A stretch of 64,000 bases of DNA, taken from the NCBI GenBank assembly GCA_026390135.1, contig JAPLGN010000006.1, positions 1-64,000 on the forward strand, given 5' to 3'. The stretch's first letter is position 1. Every line of letters begins with the position of its first letter. Shown here one piece after another: positions 1-13,689 of the stretch. Position numbers and translations under genes: made by a program. The notes beneath the pieces are model-generated. The model was not told the origin of the DNA. It saw only the letters and a program-made list of their open reading frames with translations, and made no database searches. Origin of the DNA: Campylobacterales bacterium. Lineage in GTDB: Bacteria > Campylobacterota > Campylobacteria > Campylobacterales > Sulfurimonadaceae.

Positions 1-11
1 TTTTTACATCT

Positions 12-85
12 TGGAGGTGGCACCCAGATTCGAACTGGGGGTCAAGGTTTTGCAAACCAGCGCCTTACCACTTGGCCATGCCACC
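12..85 (-). tRNA. tRNA-Cys (GCA)
   Basis: Read on the minus strand this is a 74-base cloverleaf with a 7-bp acceptor stem GGTGGCA/TGCCACC, a short D arm, GCA in the anticodon loop, a T arm with TTCGAAT, and an encoded TCCA 3' end. The two lowest pairs of the anticodon stem (27-43 and 28-42) do not pair, which is unusual. It is the last of three tRNA genes read in the same direction. Confidence 0.88.
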
Positions 86-98
86 ATCCATGTAATTG

Positions 99-186
99 TG
101 GTGCCCGGAGCCGGACTTGAACCGGCACAGTGTTACCACCGAGGGATTTTAAGTCCCTTGCGTCTACCGATTTCGCCATCCGGGCA
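99..186 (-). tRNA. tRNA-Leu (TAA)
   Basis: Minus-strand class II tRNA of 88 bases: acceptor TGCCCGGA, anticodon stem GGGA/TCCC around a TAA anticodon, a long variable arm, a GGTTCAAGTCC T arm and an encoded CCA. The long variable arm and the anticodon identify leucine UUA/UUG decoding. Confidence 0.95.
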
Positions 187-248
187 ACGATAACAAAAAA
201 AATACCTCAACTAAAACATCAAAATCTTGATATCTCACCTGAGGTATA

Positions 249-323
<75 letters not shown>

Positions 324-391
324 ATTTTTTGTGGACTGGAAGTATAGCAAAAAAACCAAGGCGTGTAAAGAGGTGGGAATAAAAAATTCGC

Positions 392-397
392 TATAAT
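392..397 (+). promoter_or_regulatory. -10 box of the ilvD promoter
   Basis: A perfect TATAAT preceded by GC sits about 72 bases before the ilvD start, with no clear -35, as is common for the housekeeping sigma factor of Campylobacterota. A start near base 404 would place the palindromic repeat at 417-446 inside the ilvD leader RNA. Confidence 0.6.
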
Positions 398-416
398 GAG
401 AAATAATTAATAAAAA

Positions 417-446
417 AGCTGGATTCCCGCCTTCGCGGGAATGACG
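417..446 (-). repeat. Palindromic repeat (ATTCCC-N8-GGGAAT type)
   Basis: ATTCCCGCCTTCGCGGGAAT forms an 8-bp stem (ATTCCCGC/GCGGGAAT) with loop CTTC, flanked by AGCTGG and GACG. It is the reverse complement of the element at 51682-51710 and of the interrupted element at 24962-25007. It lies between the ilvD -10 box and its ribosome binding site. Confidence 0.8.
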
Positions 447-469
447 AAAGCTAAGTAAAAGGATGAATA

Positions 470-2158
470 ATGCGCAGTGATACAATTAAAAAAGGGTTTG
501 ACCGTACTCCTCACCGAAGTCTTCTCCGTGCGACAGGACTTAAAGATGAAGATTTTAATAAGCCGTTTATTGGTGTTGCAAACTCTCATATTGACATTAT
601 TCCGGGGCACTTTTTTCTCCAAGAGTACGGTCGTATTGTAAAAGAAGCAATTCGTGAAGCAGGCGGTGTGCCGTTTGAGTTTAATACCATCGGTGTGGAT
701 GACGGTATTGCTATGGGGCATGATGGGATGCTGTATTCGTTACCGAGTCGTGAGTTGATTGCCGACAGTATCGAAACGGTTATGAATGCGCACAAGCTTG
801 ATGGATTGATTTGTATCCCTAACTGTGACAAGATCGTACCGGGAATGCTAATGGGTGCATTACGTGTCAATGTTCCGACGATTTTTGTTTCTGGCGGACC
901 AATGAAGGCAGGGCATAAAAAAGACGGAACCCCTATCGACCTTGCAACAGCATTTGAAGCCGTGGGTCAACACGCCAATGGCAAGATGAGTGATGAAGAA
1001 CTCTATGAGATCGAGTGTGAAGCGTGTCCAAGCGGCGGGTCATGTTCGGGAATGTTTACGGCAAACTCGATGAATACCCTTTGTGAAGCGATGGGGGTTG
1101 CATTACCGGGTAATGGTACTGTTTTGGCGATGACGCCTGAGCGTATTGCTATGGTCAAAGTTGCTGCGAAGCGTATTGTCGAGATGACACTGGATAAAAA
1201 TAGTGAGAAGTGGAATATGCGCAATATTCTAAATGACAAAGCAATCCACAATGCATTTGTTATCGATATGGCTATGGGCGGTTCTTCGAATACGGTATTG
1301 CATTTGTTGAGTATTGCCAAAGAGGCAGAAGTTGATTTCAGCATTCACAAAATCAATGAAATTTCTGAAAAAGTTGCCCATATTGCAAAGATTTCTCCAT
1401 CATTGTCGACGGTTCACATGGACGATATTAACCGTGCAGGCGGCGTAAATGCTGTGATGAAAGAAGTAAGTCGTCGAGGCGGTTTACTGGAGCTTGATGC
1501 CCTGATGGTTACCGGTGAGACACTGGGTGAGCGGATTAAAGACGCGGTTATCAAAGACACGAATATTATCCATACCAATGAAAATGCTTTTTCTCAAGTT
1601 GGTGGGCTTTCGATTTTATTCGGTAATTTGGCATTAGAGGGTGCTGTTGTTAAAACAGCTGGTATAACTCCAAATATGCGTCAGTTTACAGGAAAAGCAA
1701 TTTGTTTTAATTCTCAGAATGAAGCTATCGCTGGGATTATGGGTCACAAAGTAAAAGCCGGAGATGTCGTCGTTATCCGCTACGAAGGACCAAAAGGTGG
1801 CCCAGGGATGCAAGAGATGCTCGCGCCTACGGCACTGATTATGGGTATGGGACTGGGTGAGAGTGTAGCGCTCATCACTGATGGACGATTCTCAGGAGCA
1901 ACACGCGGGGCATCCATTGGGCATGTAAGTCCAGAAGCTGCTGAGGGTGGACTTATCGCTCTCATTGAGGATGGTGATGAGATTGAGATCGATGTCGATA
2001 CTCATCTGCTACAACTAAATGTCGATGAAGAGGTTCTTTCTGTGCGTCGTCATGCATGGAAACCGCATAAAAAAGAGATTACATCCAAATGGCTTAAGCG
2101 TTACAGCCTTCTAGTTTCTAATGCTTCTAATGGAGCTGCGTTAAAAACTGAACTGTAG
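470..2158 (+). CDS. ilvD: Dihydroxy-acid dehydratase
   Basis: This enzyme dehydrates 2,3-dihydroxy-3-methylvalerate and -isovalerate in isoleucine and valine synthesis in the cytoplasm. The 562-residue length is normal for the IlvD/Edd family. Iron-sulfur ligand motifs are visible: NCDK near residue 118 and [11 protein letters not shown] near 187-197, plus the glycine-rich [11 protein letters not shown] and [10 protein letters not shown] motifs in the C-terminal half. The ATG is preceded by AAAGGATG at good spacing. It stands alone: tRNA genes read away upstream and a signalling protein follows after 130 bases. The leader RNA should contain a hairpin from the 417-446 repeat. Confidence 0.97.
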   Translation: MRSDTIKKGFDRTPHRSLLRATGLKDEDFNKPFIGVANSHIDIIPGHFFLQEYGRIVKEAIREAGGVPFEFNTIGVDDGIAMGHDGMLYSLPSRELIADSIETVMNAHKLDGLICIPNCDKIVPGMLMGALRVNVPTIFVSGGPMKAGHKKDGTPIDLATAFEAVGQHANGKMSDEELYEIECEACPSGGSCSGMFTANSMNTLCEAMGVALPGNGTVLAMTPERIAMVKVAAKRIVEMTLDKNSEKWNMRNILNDKAIHNAFVIDMAMGGSSNTVLHLLSIAKEAEVDFSIHKINEISEKVAHIAKISPSLSTVHMDDINRAGGVNAVMKEVSRRGGLLELDALMVTGETLGERIKDAVIKDTNIIHTNENAFSQVGGLSILFGNLALEGAVVKTAGITPNMRQFTGKAICFNSQNEAIAGIMGHKVKAGDVVVIRYEGPKGGPGMQEMLAPTALIMGMGLGESVALITDGRFSGATRGASIGHVSPEAAEGGLIALIEDGDEIEIDVDTHLLQLNVDEEVLSVRRHAWKPHKKEITSKWLKRYSLLVSNASNGAALKTEL

Positions 2159-2185
2159 ATTTTTAAAAACTTGCAGTCTCGTTAT

Positions 2186-2211
2186 CCCGTACCCTTTGGG
2201 GTAGATACGGG
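2186..2211 (+). terminator. Hairpin after ilvD
   Basis: CCCGTA and TACGGG pair across a loop that itself contains CCC-TTTG-GGG, 28 bases after the ilvD stop. There is no T-run directly after it, so termination is likely but not certain. Confidence 0.4.
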
Positions 2212-2296
2212 GTACATCTCTCCTTTAAGCTCCTTTTTCTACTTTTCTGAGTAATATAAGTAAATGTGATATATTTGTGACAATAGGATGAAAAGT

Positions 2297-4414
2297 ATGT
2301 TATGGTTCACGTATCAATCGCCTACGCCGGGGGAGGTTAAATTTAATCGCTTGGTTTTAGGTTTTATTATGATTTTTGGAGTATTTTTTCAAAATATTGA
2401 ACTTTTTTATTTCTATTTTACTATCAATCTCATCACTTTGATTACAACTGTTCGCTTTTCTCCGACCAGTTGGCTTTTACACCTTATTGAACTGATGCTC
2501 AAACGATCCATCTGTACGATTTCTCCTGCGTATAAACGCTCCTATTTTATGAATCGAGAGAGTGAATGGTTTGAGCTGTTCGCTCGGTTGCTGGTCTCTT
2601 CTATCGCTATTGGATTTTTCTACTATTATCCTCTCACTACATGGTTGATTGGGATATTTATGGGGGTGTTTATGATGATTAGCACCTTTTTCGGATTCTG
2701 TCTTTCATCGTTAGGTTATATAGGTTTTAGAAGTTTGCAAAAATCTTCATCGCACTCAAGTGAGCTGCAAGAATTGACTACGAATAAAAATTGTATTCTT
2801 GCTCGGAATGGCTTTAAGCCCTATGCAAGGTGTGATTATTGTACCCTTACGGCTCCTCAGTGTACGGGAATGCAATTTAATGGATTTGTATTTGCTATCG
2901 GGTTTTTGGCAGCACTTTTTATGTTTATTACCGATTCATTGTGGCGCGATTTTAATATTATTGCCATTATTTCTCTTTTATTTTGGCTGACACATAAAGT
3001 GACGATTAATATAGATCATCTTGCCCGTGCTGATTTTGAGAACCGAGAGTTGAATGCACAGCTTAAAAACTACAATGAATCGCTTGAAGCCGAAGTTTCA
3101 CGTCGTACGCAAGAGCTGGAAAAAATGGTCAAGCTGGATTCGATTACAGGATTGGTGAATCGCTATGAATTTGAGCAGCGTCTCAAAGCTGCAATAGAGA
3201 GTACGAAAAATGATGAAGCTGCTCATGTGATGTGCTACATCGATTTGGACCAATTTAAGATCGTCAATGATAAGTGCGGACATATTGCAGGGGATGAGCT
3301 CTTGCGCCAGATTGCTCTTGTTTTGAAGCGTTCTGCACGAGAGTGTGACGTGGTCGCACGTTTAGGCGGCGATGAGTTTGGAATTATTTATATTGATTCG
3401 ACCATGGAAGATGCTCAACGGCAAGGGCAGCGGCTGCTTAATGCAATTGGTGAGTATCGCTTTAATTATCAAGGCAATACCTTTCGAATAGGGGCAAGCA
3501 TGGGGATGGTAGGGATTATGAAAGAGTGTTGTACTTTCAGCAATCTCTTATCTCAAGCGGACGCTGCGTGTTATGCAGCCAAAGATGGCGGTCGAAATCG
3601 TATTCATGTGGCACATCCTGAAGATGCTATGATCCAAGAACGCCGTAACCAAATGCAGTGGATTGGACGGCTTGAAGAGGCCTTGATTAATAATTCATTT
3701 GTTTTGTACGTTCAGCCGATTGTTCCCGTTTTAGATTCACTTCAGCGTCGCCATTATGAGGTTTTAGTGCGGCTTCGTGGAGAAAATGGGGAGATTATCC
3801 CTCCTATGGCATTTATACCAGCAGCAGAGCGCTATGGCTTTATGTCCAAACTCGATCGATGGGTGATGGAAAATACCTTTAAAAGTTTTACGAAGATTTG
3901 GCATGAAGTGAGCGAAGAGACATATTTTAGTATCAATGTTTCAGGCGCGTCTTTGGGGGATGCGAGAACAAAAGATTTTATACGAGGATTATTTGGAAAT
4001 TATGGTGTCCCTTATCACACTATAACATTTGAAATTACAGAGACTGAAGCAGTGGGGAATATGACGAATGCTTTGGACTTTATTAACGAATTTAGAGCAT
4101 TGGGATGCCGTTTTGCATTGGATGATTTTGGATGCGGGCTCTCATCATTTTCGTATTTGCAGAACATGCCGATTGATTATTTAAAAATAGACGGATCATT
4201 TGTCCATGATATTCATCTTAATCCGATTAACCGCGCAATGGTAGATGCCATCAATCAAATAGGGCACGTTATGGGCATTGCAACCATTTGTGAGTATGTT
4301 GAGACAGCTGCGGTCTTGCATGTGCTTAATGAGCTTAATGTGGATTTTGCGCAAGGGTACCATATCGATCGGCCATTTGCTATTGAAACCTTATTTACAC
4401 CGAAGGGTTTGTAA
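2297..4414 (+). CDS. Membrane GGDEF-EAL c-di-GMP protein with DUF4395-like N-terminus
   Basis: Likely makes and/or breaks cyclic di-GMP at the inner membrane. About 705 residues. The first ~150 residues have four hydrophobic stretches and resemble DUF4395 (early N-R-L, a central RFSP, an ending GFCLSS), followed by an ARCDYC segment and another membrane stretch near 197-232. A short coiled coil leads into a GGDEF domain with an intact GGDEF near residue 360, then an EAL domain where EAL reads EVL near 487, with DDFGCG (near 610) and the ITETE metal ligands kept. Both activities could therefore be live. AGGA lies about 9 bases before the ATG at 2297; the ATG at 2288 overlaps that site and is less likely. 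The 3' end overlaps pglF by 20 bases in convergent orientation. DUF4395 is inferred from pattern only. Confidence 0.88.
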   Translation: MLWFTYQSPTPGEVKFNRLVLGFIMIFGVFFQNIELFYFYFTINLITLITTVRFSPTSWLLHLIELMLKRSICTISPAYKRSYFMNRESEWFELFARLLVSSIAIGFFYYYPLTTWLIGIFMGVFMMISTFFGFCLSSLGYIGFRSLQKSSSHSSELQELTTNKNCILARNGFKPYARCDYCTLTAPQCTGMQFNGFVFAIGFLAALFMFITDSLWRDFNIIAIISLLFWLTHKVTINIDHLARADFENRELNAQLKNYNESLEAEVSRRTQELEKMVKLDSITGLVNRYEFEQRLKAAIESTKNDEAAHVMCYIDLDQFKIVNDKCGHIAGDELLRQIALVLKRSARECDVVARLGGDEFGIIYIDSTMEDAQRQGQRLLNAIGEYRFNYQGNTFRIGASMGMVGIMKECCTFSNLLSQADAACYAAKDGGRNRIHVAHPEDAMIQERRNQMQWIGRLEEALINNSFVLYVQPIVPVLDSLQRRHYEVLVRLRGENGEIIPPMAFIPAAERYGFMSKLDRWVMENTFKSFTKIWHEVSEETYFSINVSGASLGDARTKDFIRGLFGNYGVPYHTITFEITETEAVGNMTNALDFINEFRALGCRFALDDFGCGLSSFSYLQNMPIDYLKIDGSFVHDIHLNPINRAMVDAINQIGHVMGIATICEYVETAAVLHVLNELNVDFAQGYHIDRPFAIETLFTPKGL

Positions 4415-6166
4415 ATTCGGGAACAATTGTACGAAGAGCTTTGATTGGCTCATTTGAGTGTAAGAGCGTTTCTATATCAGTACGTAATTGCTGGATAGGA
4501 TAGAGCGTTGAGCCAGCGATCATAATCGATTCAAATGCTGTTTTTTGTTCGCTCTCATCAAGCAAAAGTTCCTCATACAGTTTTTCCCCAGGACGCAATC
4601 CCGTGGTGAGTATCTCAATTTCATTTTGAGCATAAAGCCGAATCATCGTGCGCGCTAAATCAATAATTTTAATGGGTTCTCCCATGTCAAGAATAAAAAG
4701 CTCACCGCCACGGGCAATAGCTGCGGCTTGAAGGACGAGTTGGCACGCTTCGCTAATGAGCATAAAATAGCGGGTAATATCAGGGTGCGTCAGGGTGATA
4801 GGCCCACCTGCATCAATTTGTTCTTTGAATTTCGGGATAACGCTTCCGCTGGAACCCAGGACATTACCAAAGCGAACGGCTACAATCTCGCTGTTACAAG
4901 GATCAACGTTTTGGGCATAGAGTTCAACGATCCGCTTGGTCGTTCCCATGATGTTGGTGGGACGGACTGCTTTGTCTGTGGATATGATGACAATCTTAGA
5001 AACATTATGGCCTATGGCGCTGTCGATGACATTGCAGCTTCCGATGATGTTGTTGGTAATAGCCGCATGGATATTGGCTTCACACAGCGGAACGTGCTTG
5101 TAAGCAGCAGCATGAATGAGTATATCAGGCTGTCCGGAACTAAGGATGGAATCGAGCATTGGTTTATCAAGTATGTTGCATAGCCGTAGTTGTGCAGAGG
5201 GAAGTTTTTCCCCGATTTGATAAAGATTGTACTCACTGTGATCGATTAAAATAAGTTTTAATGCTCCAAAACGGTGACATTGCAATGCAATTTCACTCCC
5301 GATACTCCCCCCCGCACCCGTAATCACAATTATTTTACCCCGGATAAAGTTCTCAATGGTTTGGGTGTCAAGATCTTTAGGGTGACGGGCGAGAAGATCT
5401 TCAATGGAAAGAGATTCAATTCGGCTCATGGTATTGTCTAGGGTTACGGATCGTTTTATCTCTTGAACAGAAGTTTCTTTGAGTTGTGTATAGACATGCT
5501 GCAATGCTTCTTGTGGTAATGATTCCTCGATGATTGCTGTTAGTATATTATGTTTGGTAATAAGCTCAGGAAGGTCAAGAAGATCAAAAATTTTAATATT
5601 ATGAATGGTTGATCCAATCATATTTTGATTTTTTTTAAGTACTGCGATAATAGCAACGGGATAGTGATCCCCTTTTAATAAACTCTTGATGAGAGTGTCG
5701 GTATTTGATGAAACACCTATAATGATGGCTGGTTTAAATTTGCCAATATTACCCATTGATTCCATCATAAGCCGCTTGGAAAAACGCAGTGCTCCCAAGA
5801 GAAAAAATGAGAGGAAAAGATCAATAATAATAACACTTCTAGGAAAGGGACTAAAAGGTTCGGGAAAAACCAAAAATAGCGAAGAGAACAGAGTGTACGC
5901 TAAAAGATGCGTAAAAAAAAGTTTTTTAGCATCATTGAGGGCAAAAAAACGCCAAATGAAACGGTAGCCATCAAAGAGAGCAATATTAAATATTTTTAGT
6001 AAAATAATCAAAAATGCAACGTGCCAAAAGGGAAGGAGAAAATTTTCTGGGATATTAAAATTAAAACGGAGCAGATACGCACTATAAAGAGTAAACAAAG
6101 AGAGCAAGATATCAGCAAGGAGAAAAAAAGTCAGCCGTTTTGTATTGCTTGGACGAAGCCACTGCA

Positions 6167-6167
<1 letters not shown>
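4395..6167 (-). CDS. pglF: UDP-GlcNAc C4,6-dehydratase (PglF type)
   Basis: First step of UDP-diNAc-bacillosamine synthesis: converts UDP-GlcNAc to the 4-keto-6-deoxy sugar with tightly bound NAD. 590 residues, as for membrane-bound PglF/WbpM/FlaA1 proteins: four N-terminal membrane segments in the first ~120 residues, a CoA-binding-like middle region, then a Rossmann domain with TGAGGSIGSE near residue 280 and STDKAVRPTNIMGTTKR near 395-411. In that motif Met replaces the usual catalytic Tyr, as in the S-M-K triad of this family. It is the last gene of the minus-strand glycosylation run; pglE ends at its first base. Confidence 0.95.
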
Positions 6168-9381
<3,214 letters not shown>

Positions 9382-9384
9382 AGT

Positions 9385-10002
9385 TTAATTATCCTTACAA
9401 AATGTTTTTTTAATGATGGCAGGAATGCCTGCTACTAGAATGTTGTCCGAGACATCTTTGGTTACTACACTTCCAGCAGCAACGACGGAGCTTGCACCAA
9501 TCTTTATGTTCTGGAGGATCAGTGCACCCATTCCGATGTGAGTGCTTTTTTTGACGTGTACCCCTCCAGCTAGTGTGGCATTAGGAGAGAGGTGGACATA
9601 GTTGTCGAGAATACAATCATGCTCAACAATAGCACCACTGTTTACAATACATCCCTCACCAATGAGGGCATCGGCATTGACAATGGCAAGAGGCATAACG
9701 ACGCTCCCCATTTTGATGATCGCCGAATCTGAAATGATCGCGCTTGGATGGATTAGAATGGGTAGATAATAACCGGCCTCCAGCACTCTTTTGGCAATAC
9801 TTTCTCGTGCTGTGTTCTCTCCAATCCCAAGAGCAATAGTTGCGCGAGGATGGAGGGTACAAAACTGTTCCCAGGTATAAGTATGTGTGTTTGGTTTATC
9901 GTCAATCCAGCCGGCAAGAGTGTGACCAGAACAACGGATAATATCAGCAACCACTTTACCATGCCCGCTTGCACCGTAAATGAAGATGTCAGTTGGCGCC
10001 AT
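9385..10002 (-). CDS. pglD: UDP-4-amino-sugar N-acetyltransferase (PglD type)
   Basis: Acetylates the C4 amine from acetyl-CoA to give UDP-N,N'-diacetylbacillosamine. About 205 residues: an N-terminal nucleotide-sugar-binding Rossmann-like part ([14 protein letters not shown]) and a C-terminal left-handed beta helix of hexapeptide repeats from about residue 100 ([25 protein letters not shown]). An ATG at 10002 preceded by GGAGAAGTTTA is the best start; a start at 10023 would lengthen the overlap with pglC and lacks such a site. Confidence 0.93.
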   Translation of the reverse strand: MAPTDIFIYGASGHGKVVADIIRCSGHTLAGWIDDKPNTHTYTWEQFCTLHPRATIALGIGENTARESIAKRVLEAGYYLPILIHPSAIISDSAIIKMGSVVMPLAIVNADALIGEGCIVNSGAIVEHDCILDNYVHLSPNATLAGGVHVKKSTHIGMGALILQNIKIGASSVVAAGSVVTKDVSDNILVAGIPAIIKKTFCKDN

Positions 10003-10594
10003 TAAACTTCTCCATTGTTGCATTTCCCTCTTGGGCGATTCCTTCTTTTTTTAGTACTCGTAAAAGTGTTAAAAAAAGAATTTTCAAATCAAAAAGAAAC
10101 GAAATATTTTCGACGTATTCGACATCATATCGAAATTTCTCTTCCCAACTAATTGCATTGCGTCCATTTATTTGCGCCCATCCGCTGATGCCGGGTTTTA
10201 CATTGTGCCGCTTGGATTGTTCTTGTGAATAGAGGTTAAGATATTCGACGAGTAAAGGACGAGGTCCTACAAAACTCATCTCCCCTTTAAGGACATTGAG
10301 AAGTTGCGGGAGTTCATCGAGGCTAAGGCTACGGATAAGTTTTCCGGCTCCTTTTAGTCTTGATGTATCGCTCAATAGTTCTCCGTGATGGTCACATTCA
10401 TTGCTCATCGTCCGAAATTTATAGATCGTAAAAACTTTACCATGCACTCCCGGGCGTTTTTGGGCAAAAACAATCGGTCGTCCTAATTTTAGTAAAATAG
10501 TAAGTGCTGTTATGGCTATAAGAGGTGCAAGTAGTATCAAGAGAATCGCTGCGCCCAGTCGATCGCCAAGCGGTTTAAAAAAATTAATGTACAT
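9989..10594 (-). CDS. pglC: Phosphoglycosyltransferase starting the N-glycan (PglC type)
   Basis: Moves phospho-diNAc-bacillosamine from UDP to undecaprenyl phosphate. 201 residues, the usual size for the small monotopic PGT family. It has one re-entrant membrane helix near 13-35, [18 protein letters not shown] near 45-62, the catalytic Asp-Glu dyad in [14 protein letters not shown] near 93-106, GPRPLL, and the C-terminal [14 protein letters not shown]. Overlaps pglD by 14 bases and pglA by 11 bases, which suggests translational coupling. Confidence 0.96.
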   Translation of the reverse strand: MYINFFKPLGDRLGAAILLILLAPLIAITALTILLKLGRPIVFAQKRPGVHGKVFTIYKFRTMSNECDHHGELLSDTSRLKGAGKLIRSLSLDELPQLLNVLKGEMSFVGPRPLLVEYLNLYSQEQSKRHNVKPGISGWAQINGRNAISWEEKFRYDVEYVENISFLFDLKILFLTLLRVLKKEGIAQEGNATMEKFNGAN

Positions 10595-11693
10595 ATCTTA
10601 ATCCATATACCTCAAAATGTTTTTCAATAATTGTACTGATGTCGAACTCACGAAGTGCTTTTTCTCTTCCTGCTTTACCCATTTTTTCGCGTAATAAGGG
10701 ATTGACAATCAATATTTCGATTGCTTCAGCCAATGCTTGAGCATTTTGTGGCGGAACCAAAAATCCACTTATTCCTTGATCAACCGTTTCTCTGCATCCA
10801 ACGACATCGGTGGTGACGATCGGTAAGCTCATACTCGCAGCCTCCATAGAAGTGCGAGGAAGCCCTTCTCGGTAACTGGGGAGGACAAAAATATCGCTTT
10901 GGGAGAGGATATGATGAATATTGTTTTGCTGACCGAGATAGTTTATGGAGGTTTGAGATCTCATAAATTCTTCTGTGACACTAAATTGGTTCCCTTCATC
11001 TGGGGAGCCTACGAATTGAAATGAGACAGTAGGATATTTCTGCCCCAGGAGGGTAGCCGCATCGATAAATTCCTGCATTCCTTTATGTTTAAGAGCACGC
11101 GCAACCATCGTTACACGAATCCACTCATCTTTTTTTGGCAAAGGTTTCCACTCATTTATATCAATTCCTACCCCTTTTATGAGGAAAACTTTTTCGGGTG
11201 AGATGATTTTTTTTGAGATCAAGTATTTGGGATCATCATGATTTACAAACATTACCGTATTGGAGAGTTTGAAAATTTGGCTGTAAAGTAATTCAATCAT
11301 CATTCGAACAAAACGACTTTTGAGATCATTTTCAAGATAAAAACTCCCCAATCCTTCGACGAGGTTGATAATACGTGGTACTTTTGCTAACCTTCCCGCA
11401 ATGGTGCCGTAAATGTTAGGTTTTGCAGTAAATGTATGGAGGATATCGAGATTGAGTGGCTTGATGACATTGTAGATATTTCGAATAGCGCTGAGCTCTT
11501 TGATGGGATTGAGACTGGAGCGGCTTATTTCATACGAGACGTGAGTAATTCCGTGGCGTTCAAAATCATCACTTTTTTCACCCGGAGGACAAATTGCATA
11601 GACACTATGCCCAAGACGTACCAGTTCTTGCATGATGGGCAGACGAAAGAGCCAGAGATTGAGATCGAGGTGGGAGAGGAAACCAAAGGTCAT
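10584..11693 (-). CDS. pglA: GT4 glycosyltransferase adding the second sugar (PglA type)
   Basis: In C. jejuni PglA adds GalNAc alpha-1,3 to undecaprenyl-PP-bacillosamine. This 369-residue GT-B protein fits: N-terminal domain with [15 protein letters not shown] near 85-99 and a GT4 EX7E motif [19 protein letters not shown] near 275. It overlaps pglC, as expected for the shared initiation step. The donor sugar cannot be read from sequence. Confidence 0.88.
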   Translation of the reverse strand: MTFGFLSHLDLNLWLFRLPIMQELVRLGHSVYAICPPGEKSDDFERHGITHVSYEISRSSLNPIKELSAIRNIYNVIKPLNLDILHTFTAKPNIYGTIAGRLAKVPRIINLVEGLGSFYLENDLKSRFVRMMIELLYSQIFKLSNTVMFVNHDDPKYLISKKIISPEKVFLIKGVGIDINEWKPLPKKDEWIRVTMVARALKHKGMQEFIDAATLLGQKYPTVSFQFVGSPDEGNQFSVTEEFMRSQTSINYLGQQNNIHHILSQSDIFVLPSYREGLPRTSMEAASMSLPIVTTDVVGCRETVDQGISGFLVPPQNAQALAEAIEILIVNPLLREKMGKAGREKALREFDISTIIEKHFEVYGLRYVH

Positions 11694-12748
11694 TTAGAGC
11701 ACGTCTCATGAAATGTTGTATCTATAAATTGTTTATAAATCGGAAAGTAATGCTGAATCGAATAATGATAGCTCTTCTCTTTTGATGCAGTAGACATACG
11801 GTTATAGAGTTCTGTATCGGATATTAGGTTTTGTACAGCAGTGACCCATTCAGATAGGGTAGACGCTAGATATCCATTTATTGTGTCTGCAATAATATGA
11901 GTGTTTTCACCGATAGGTGAAGCAATCATAGGTAGTCCTGCGGCTTGATACTGAATGAGTTTAAATCCTGATTTCCCCTGACTAAAATCATCGTTATCCA
12001 AAGGCATAATCCCTACATGACATTGTTGCAAAAGAACTGTTTCTATCTCACTGGACCAGTCATGAAATTTCATTGATACACCCTCGATTTTTTCGATTTC
12101 AAGTTGTCTGGATGCAATAATGATGAGGTCAAAATCGATTAATTTTGAGAGTTGTTGAAACATCGGAGCAAACGATTTGATGTAGCGATAGGTCACACTG
12201 CTGCCTATCCATACGAGTGAAAAACGCTCAAATTTTTGTACAGACTTGTCCTGTTTGTAGTGGCCGAGATTGATTACTGTCGGTATTTTAATAACATTTG
12301 AATTGATTTTTTTGACATACTGCTCTAGATAATTATTTCCTACAATAACTCCGGCGGCATTTTTAATAAGATGATCATATTTTCCGTTCAGTAATAGTTT
12401 TCCACGATAATCTTCCCAGACATTGTCATCGAAATCCAGAATATATTGCTTGTTACGTAGAAATATTTTTTCGAATCCATACGGAAGATATGGGAAAAGC
12501 TCTCGTTCAATAACTATGTTGTCTGAAGATCGTAACACGGCAAAAAGCCGCTGGCAATAAGAGAGGAAGATTCGCCATTTATTTTTTGGTTTTTTAGCAA
12601 AGAGATTTGAGAGATAGTGAATATCCATGAAAGAGTGAATTTCGATGTTGTAATTTAGCTCGACTAAACGGGAGGCGAATGCAAAACTACGATAGCGGCT
12701 AGTTGCGCCTTGTGTTGAATATTTTGTGAAAAAGGAGAGATGGATCAT
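11690..12748 (-). CDS. GT-B fold glycosyltransferase, probable glycan extension
   Basis: About 352 residues, cytoplasmic, in the pgl run between pglA and two GT2 genes. The C-terminal half shows typical GT4 features: an Asn-rich hinge, GIMPLDNDDFSQGKSGFKLI near 255-275 and a PMIASPIGEN segment. The N-terminal half has a TSRYRS motif near 15. The start at 12748 has GGAAG upstream and an ATGA overlap with the previous stop; a longer frame to 12802 runs into that gene. It has no obvious similarity to PglH/PglJ, so donor and linkage are unknown. Confidence 0.8.
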   Translation of the reverse strand: MIHLSFFTKYSTQGATSRYRSFAFASRLVELNYNIEIHSFMDIHYLSNLFAKKPKNKWRIFLSYCQRLFAVLRSSDNIVIERELFPYLPYGFEKIFLRNKQYILDFDDNVWEDYRGKLLLNGKYDHLIKNAAGVIVGNNYLEQYVKKINSNVIKIPTVINLGHYKQDKSVQKFERFSLVWIGSSVTYRYIKSFAPMFQQLSKLIDFDLIIIASRQLEIEKIEGVSMKFHDWSSEIETVLLQQCHVGIMPLDNDDFSQGKSGFKLIQYQAAGLPMIASPIGENTHIIADTINGYLASTLSEWVTAVQNLISDTELYNRMSTASKEKSYHYSIQHYFPIYKQFIDTTFHETCSK

Positions 12749-13689
12749 TTTAGATACTTCCATAGATTTCGTTGCTTTTCGGAGCCGAGAAACGATAGGC
12801 AAAGTCCGAGTAGTCTATAAGAGAAAGGTTTGCTTTCGTTAAAATATCGAAAATATCTGAGATGAAAGAATAGAGAGCGGAATCGAAAGCCCTGTGTAAA
12901 AAAATCTTCGTAATACTGGACCAATCGTGCAATAAAAGTCTTCTCCCCCACTGAAAAGAAGGGTATATTTAGAAGAGTTTTCAAAAACAGGGATGTTTTT
13001 TTATAGGCTTTCTCGCGCTGCTCAAATGAATGAATTTTAGCGGTATCTGATGCACCGATTTGATTGTTTTCGTGTTGTCGGTATCGGATAAGAGGGTGAT
13101 CCAAATAAGTGATAGTCCCATGTTTGTATGCGCAGAGCACTAGCCACCAATCGTGAACTAAAATATTTTTTGGAAAAGGCAATGCATACGTGAGAAGTTC
13201 ACGAGAAAAGAGTGCCGTGCATCCTGTGACATTGTTTTCGATGATATACGAATAGATATTTTTTTCGAGATTTTTTTTCGAGTAGAGGGTGTAGGAGTTA
13301 TTGATAACAGTTCCCTGGCTATCGATAAGTGTTGCATCGGAATGAATAAGAAGAGAAGCCTTTATATTTATAAGTAAAGAAGCTATTTTGTTGTTCTCCC
13401 AAACATCGTCCTGATCGGCTAGGGCAATGTACTCTCCAGTGCACAAAGAAAGGGCATTCTCAAAGTTTTTAACCAATCCCAAAGTAGTATCATTGAAAAA
13501 AAGTTTGATACGATTATCTTCTTGCAAATATTTTTTGAGTATAGCCGGCGTTGCATCTATTGAATGATCGTCACAAATAATAATTTCTAGGTTTTTATAG
13601 GACTGTGAAAGTATCGAATTCAGTTGTTCGACAATAAACTGTTCACCATTGTAGGTTGCCATAGCGATGGAAATGAGCTTATCTCCCAT
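12745..13689 (-). CDS. Family 2 glycosyltransferase
   Basis: 314 residues with a GT-A fold: ISIAMATYNGEQFIVEQLNSI at the N-terminus, CDDHSIDAT near 40, and the DXD-like ALADQDDVWENNKI near 90-103. No membrane segments. It resembles rhamnosyl- or glucosyltransferases of O-antigen clusters. Tight coupling on both sides (4-base and 11-base overlaps) places it in N-glycan assembly; the sugar is unknown. Confidence 0.85.
   Translation of the reverse strand: MGDKLISIAMATYNGEQFIVEQLNSILSQSYKNLEIIICDDHSIDATPAILKKYLQEDNRIKLFFNDTTLGLVKNFENALSLCTGEYIALADQDDVWENNKIASLLINIKASLLIHSDATLIDSQGTVINNSYTLYSKKNLEKNIYSYIIENNVTGCTALFSRELLTYALPFPKNILVHDWWLVLCAYKHGTITYLDHPLIRYRQHENNQIGASDTAKIHSFEQREKAYKKTSLFLKTLLNIPFFSVGEKTFIARLVQYYEDFFTQGFRFRSLFFHLRYFRYFNESKPFSYRLLGLCLSFLGSEKQRNLWKYLK

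Noticed and set aside
407-721. Minus-strand open frame of 104 codons over the ilvD start
   Set aside because: Antisense to ilvD and the palindromic repeat; composition and lack of motifs mark it as a shadow.
4728-5183. 151-codon plus-strand open frame
   Set aside because: It lies wholly inside pglF on the other strand; the pglF frame has clear family motifs and this one has none.
9385-10023. pglD start at 10023
   Set aside because: The ATG at 10002 has a GGAGAA site at good spacing and starts with the family's usual N-terminus; the longer form adds seven residues inside pglC with no site.
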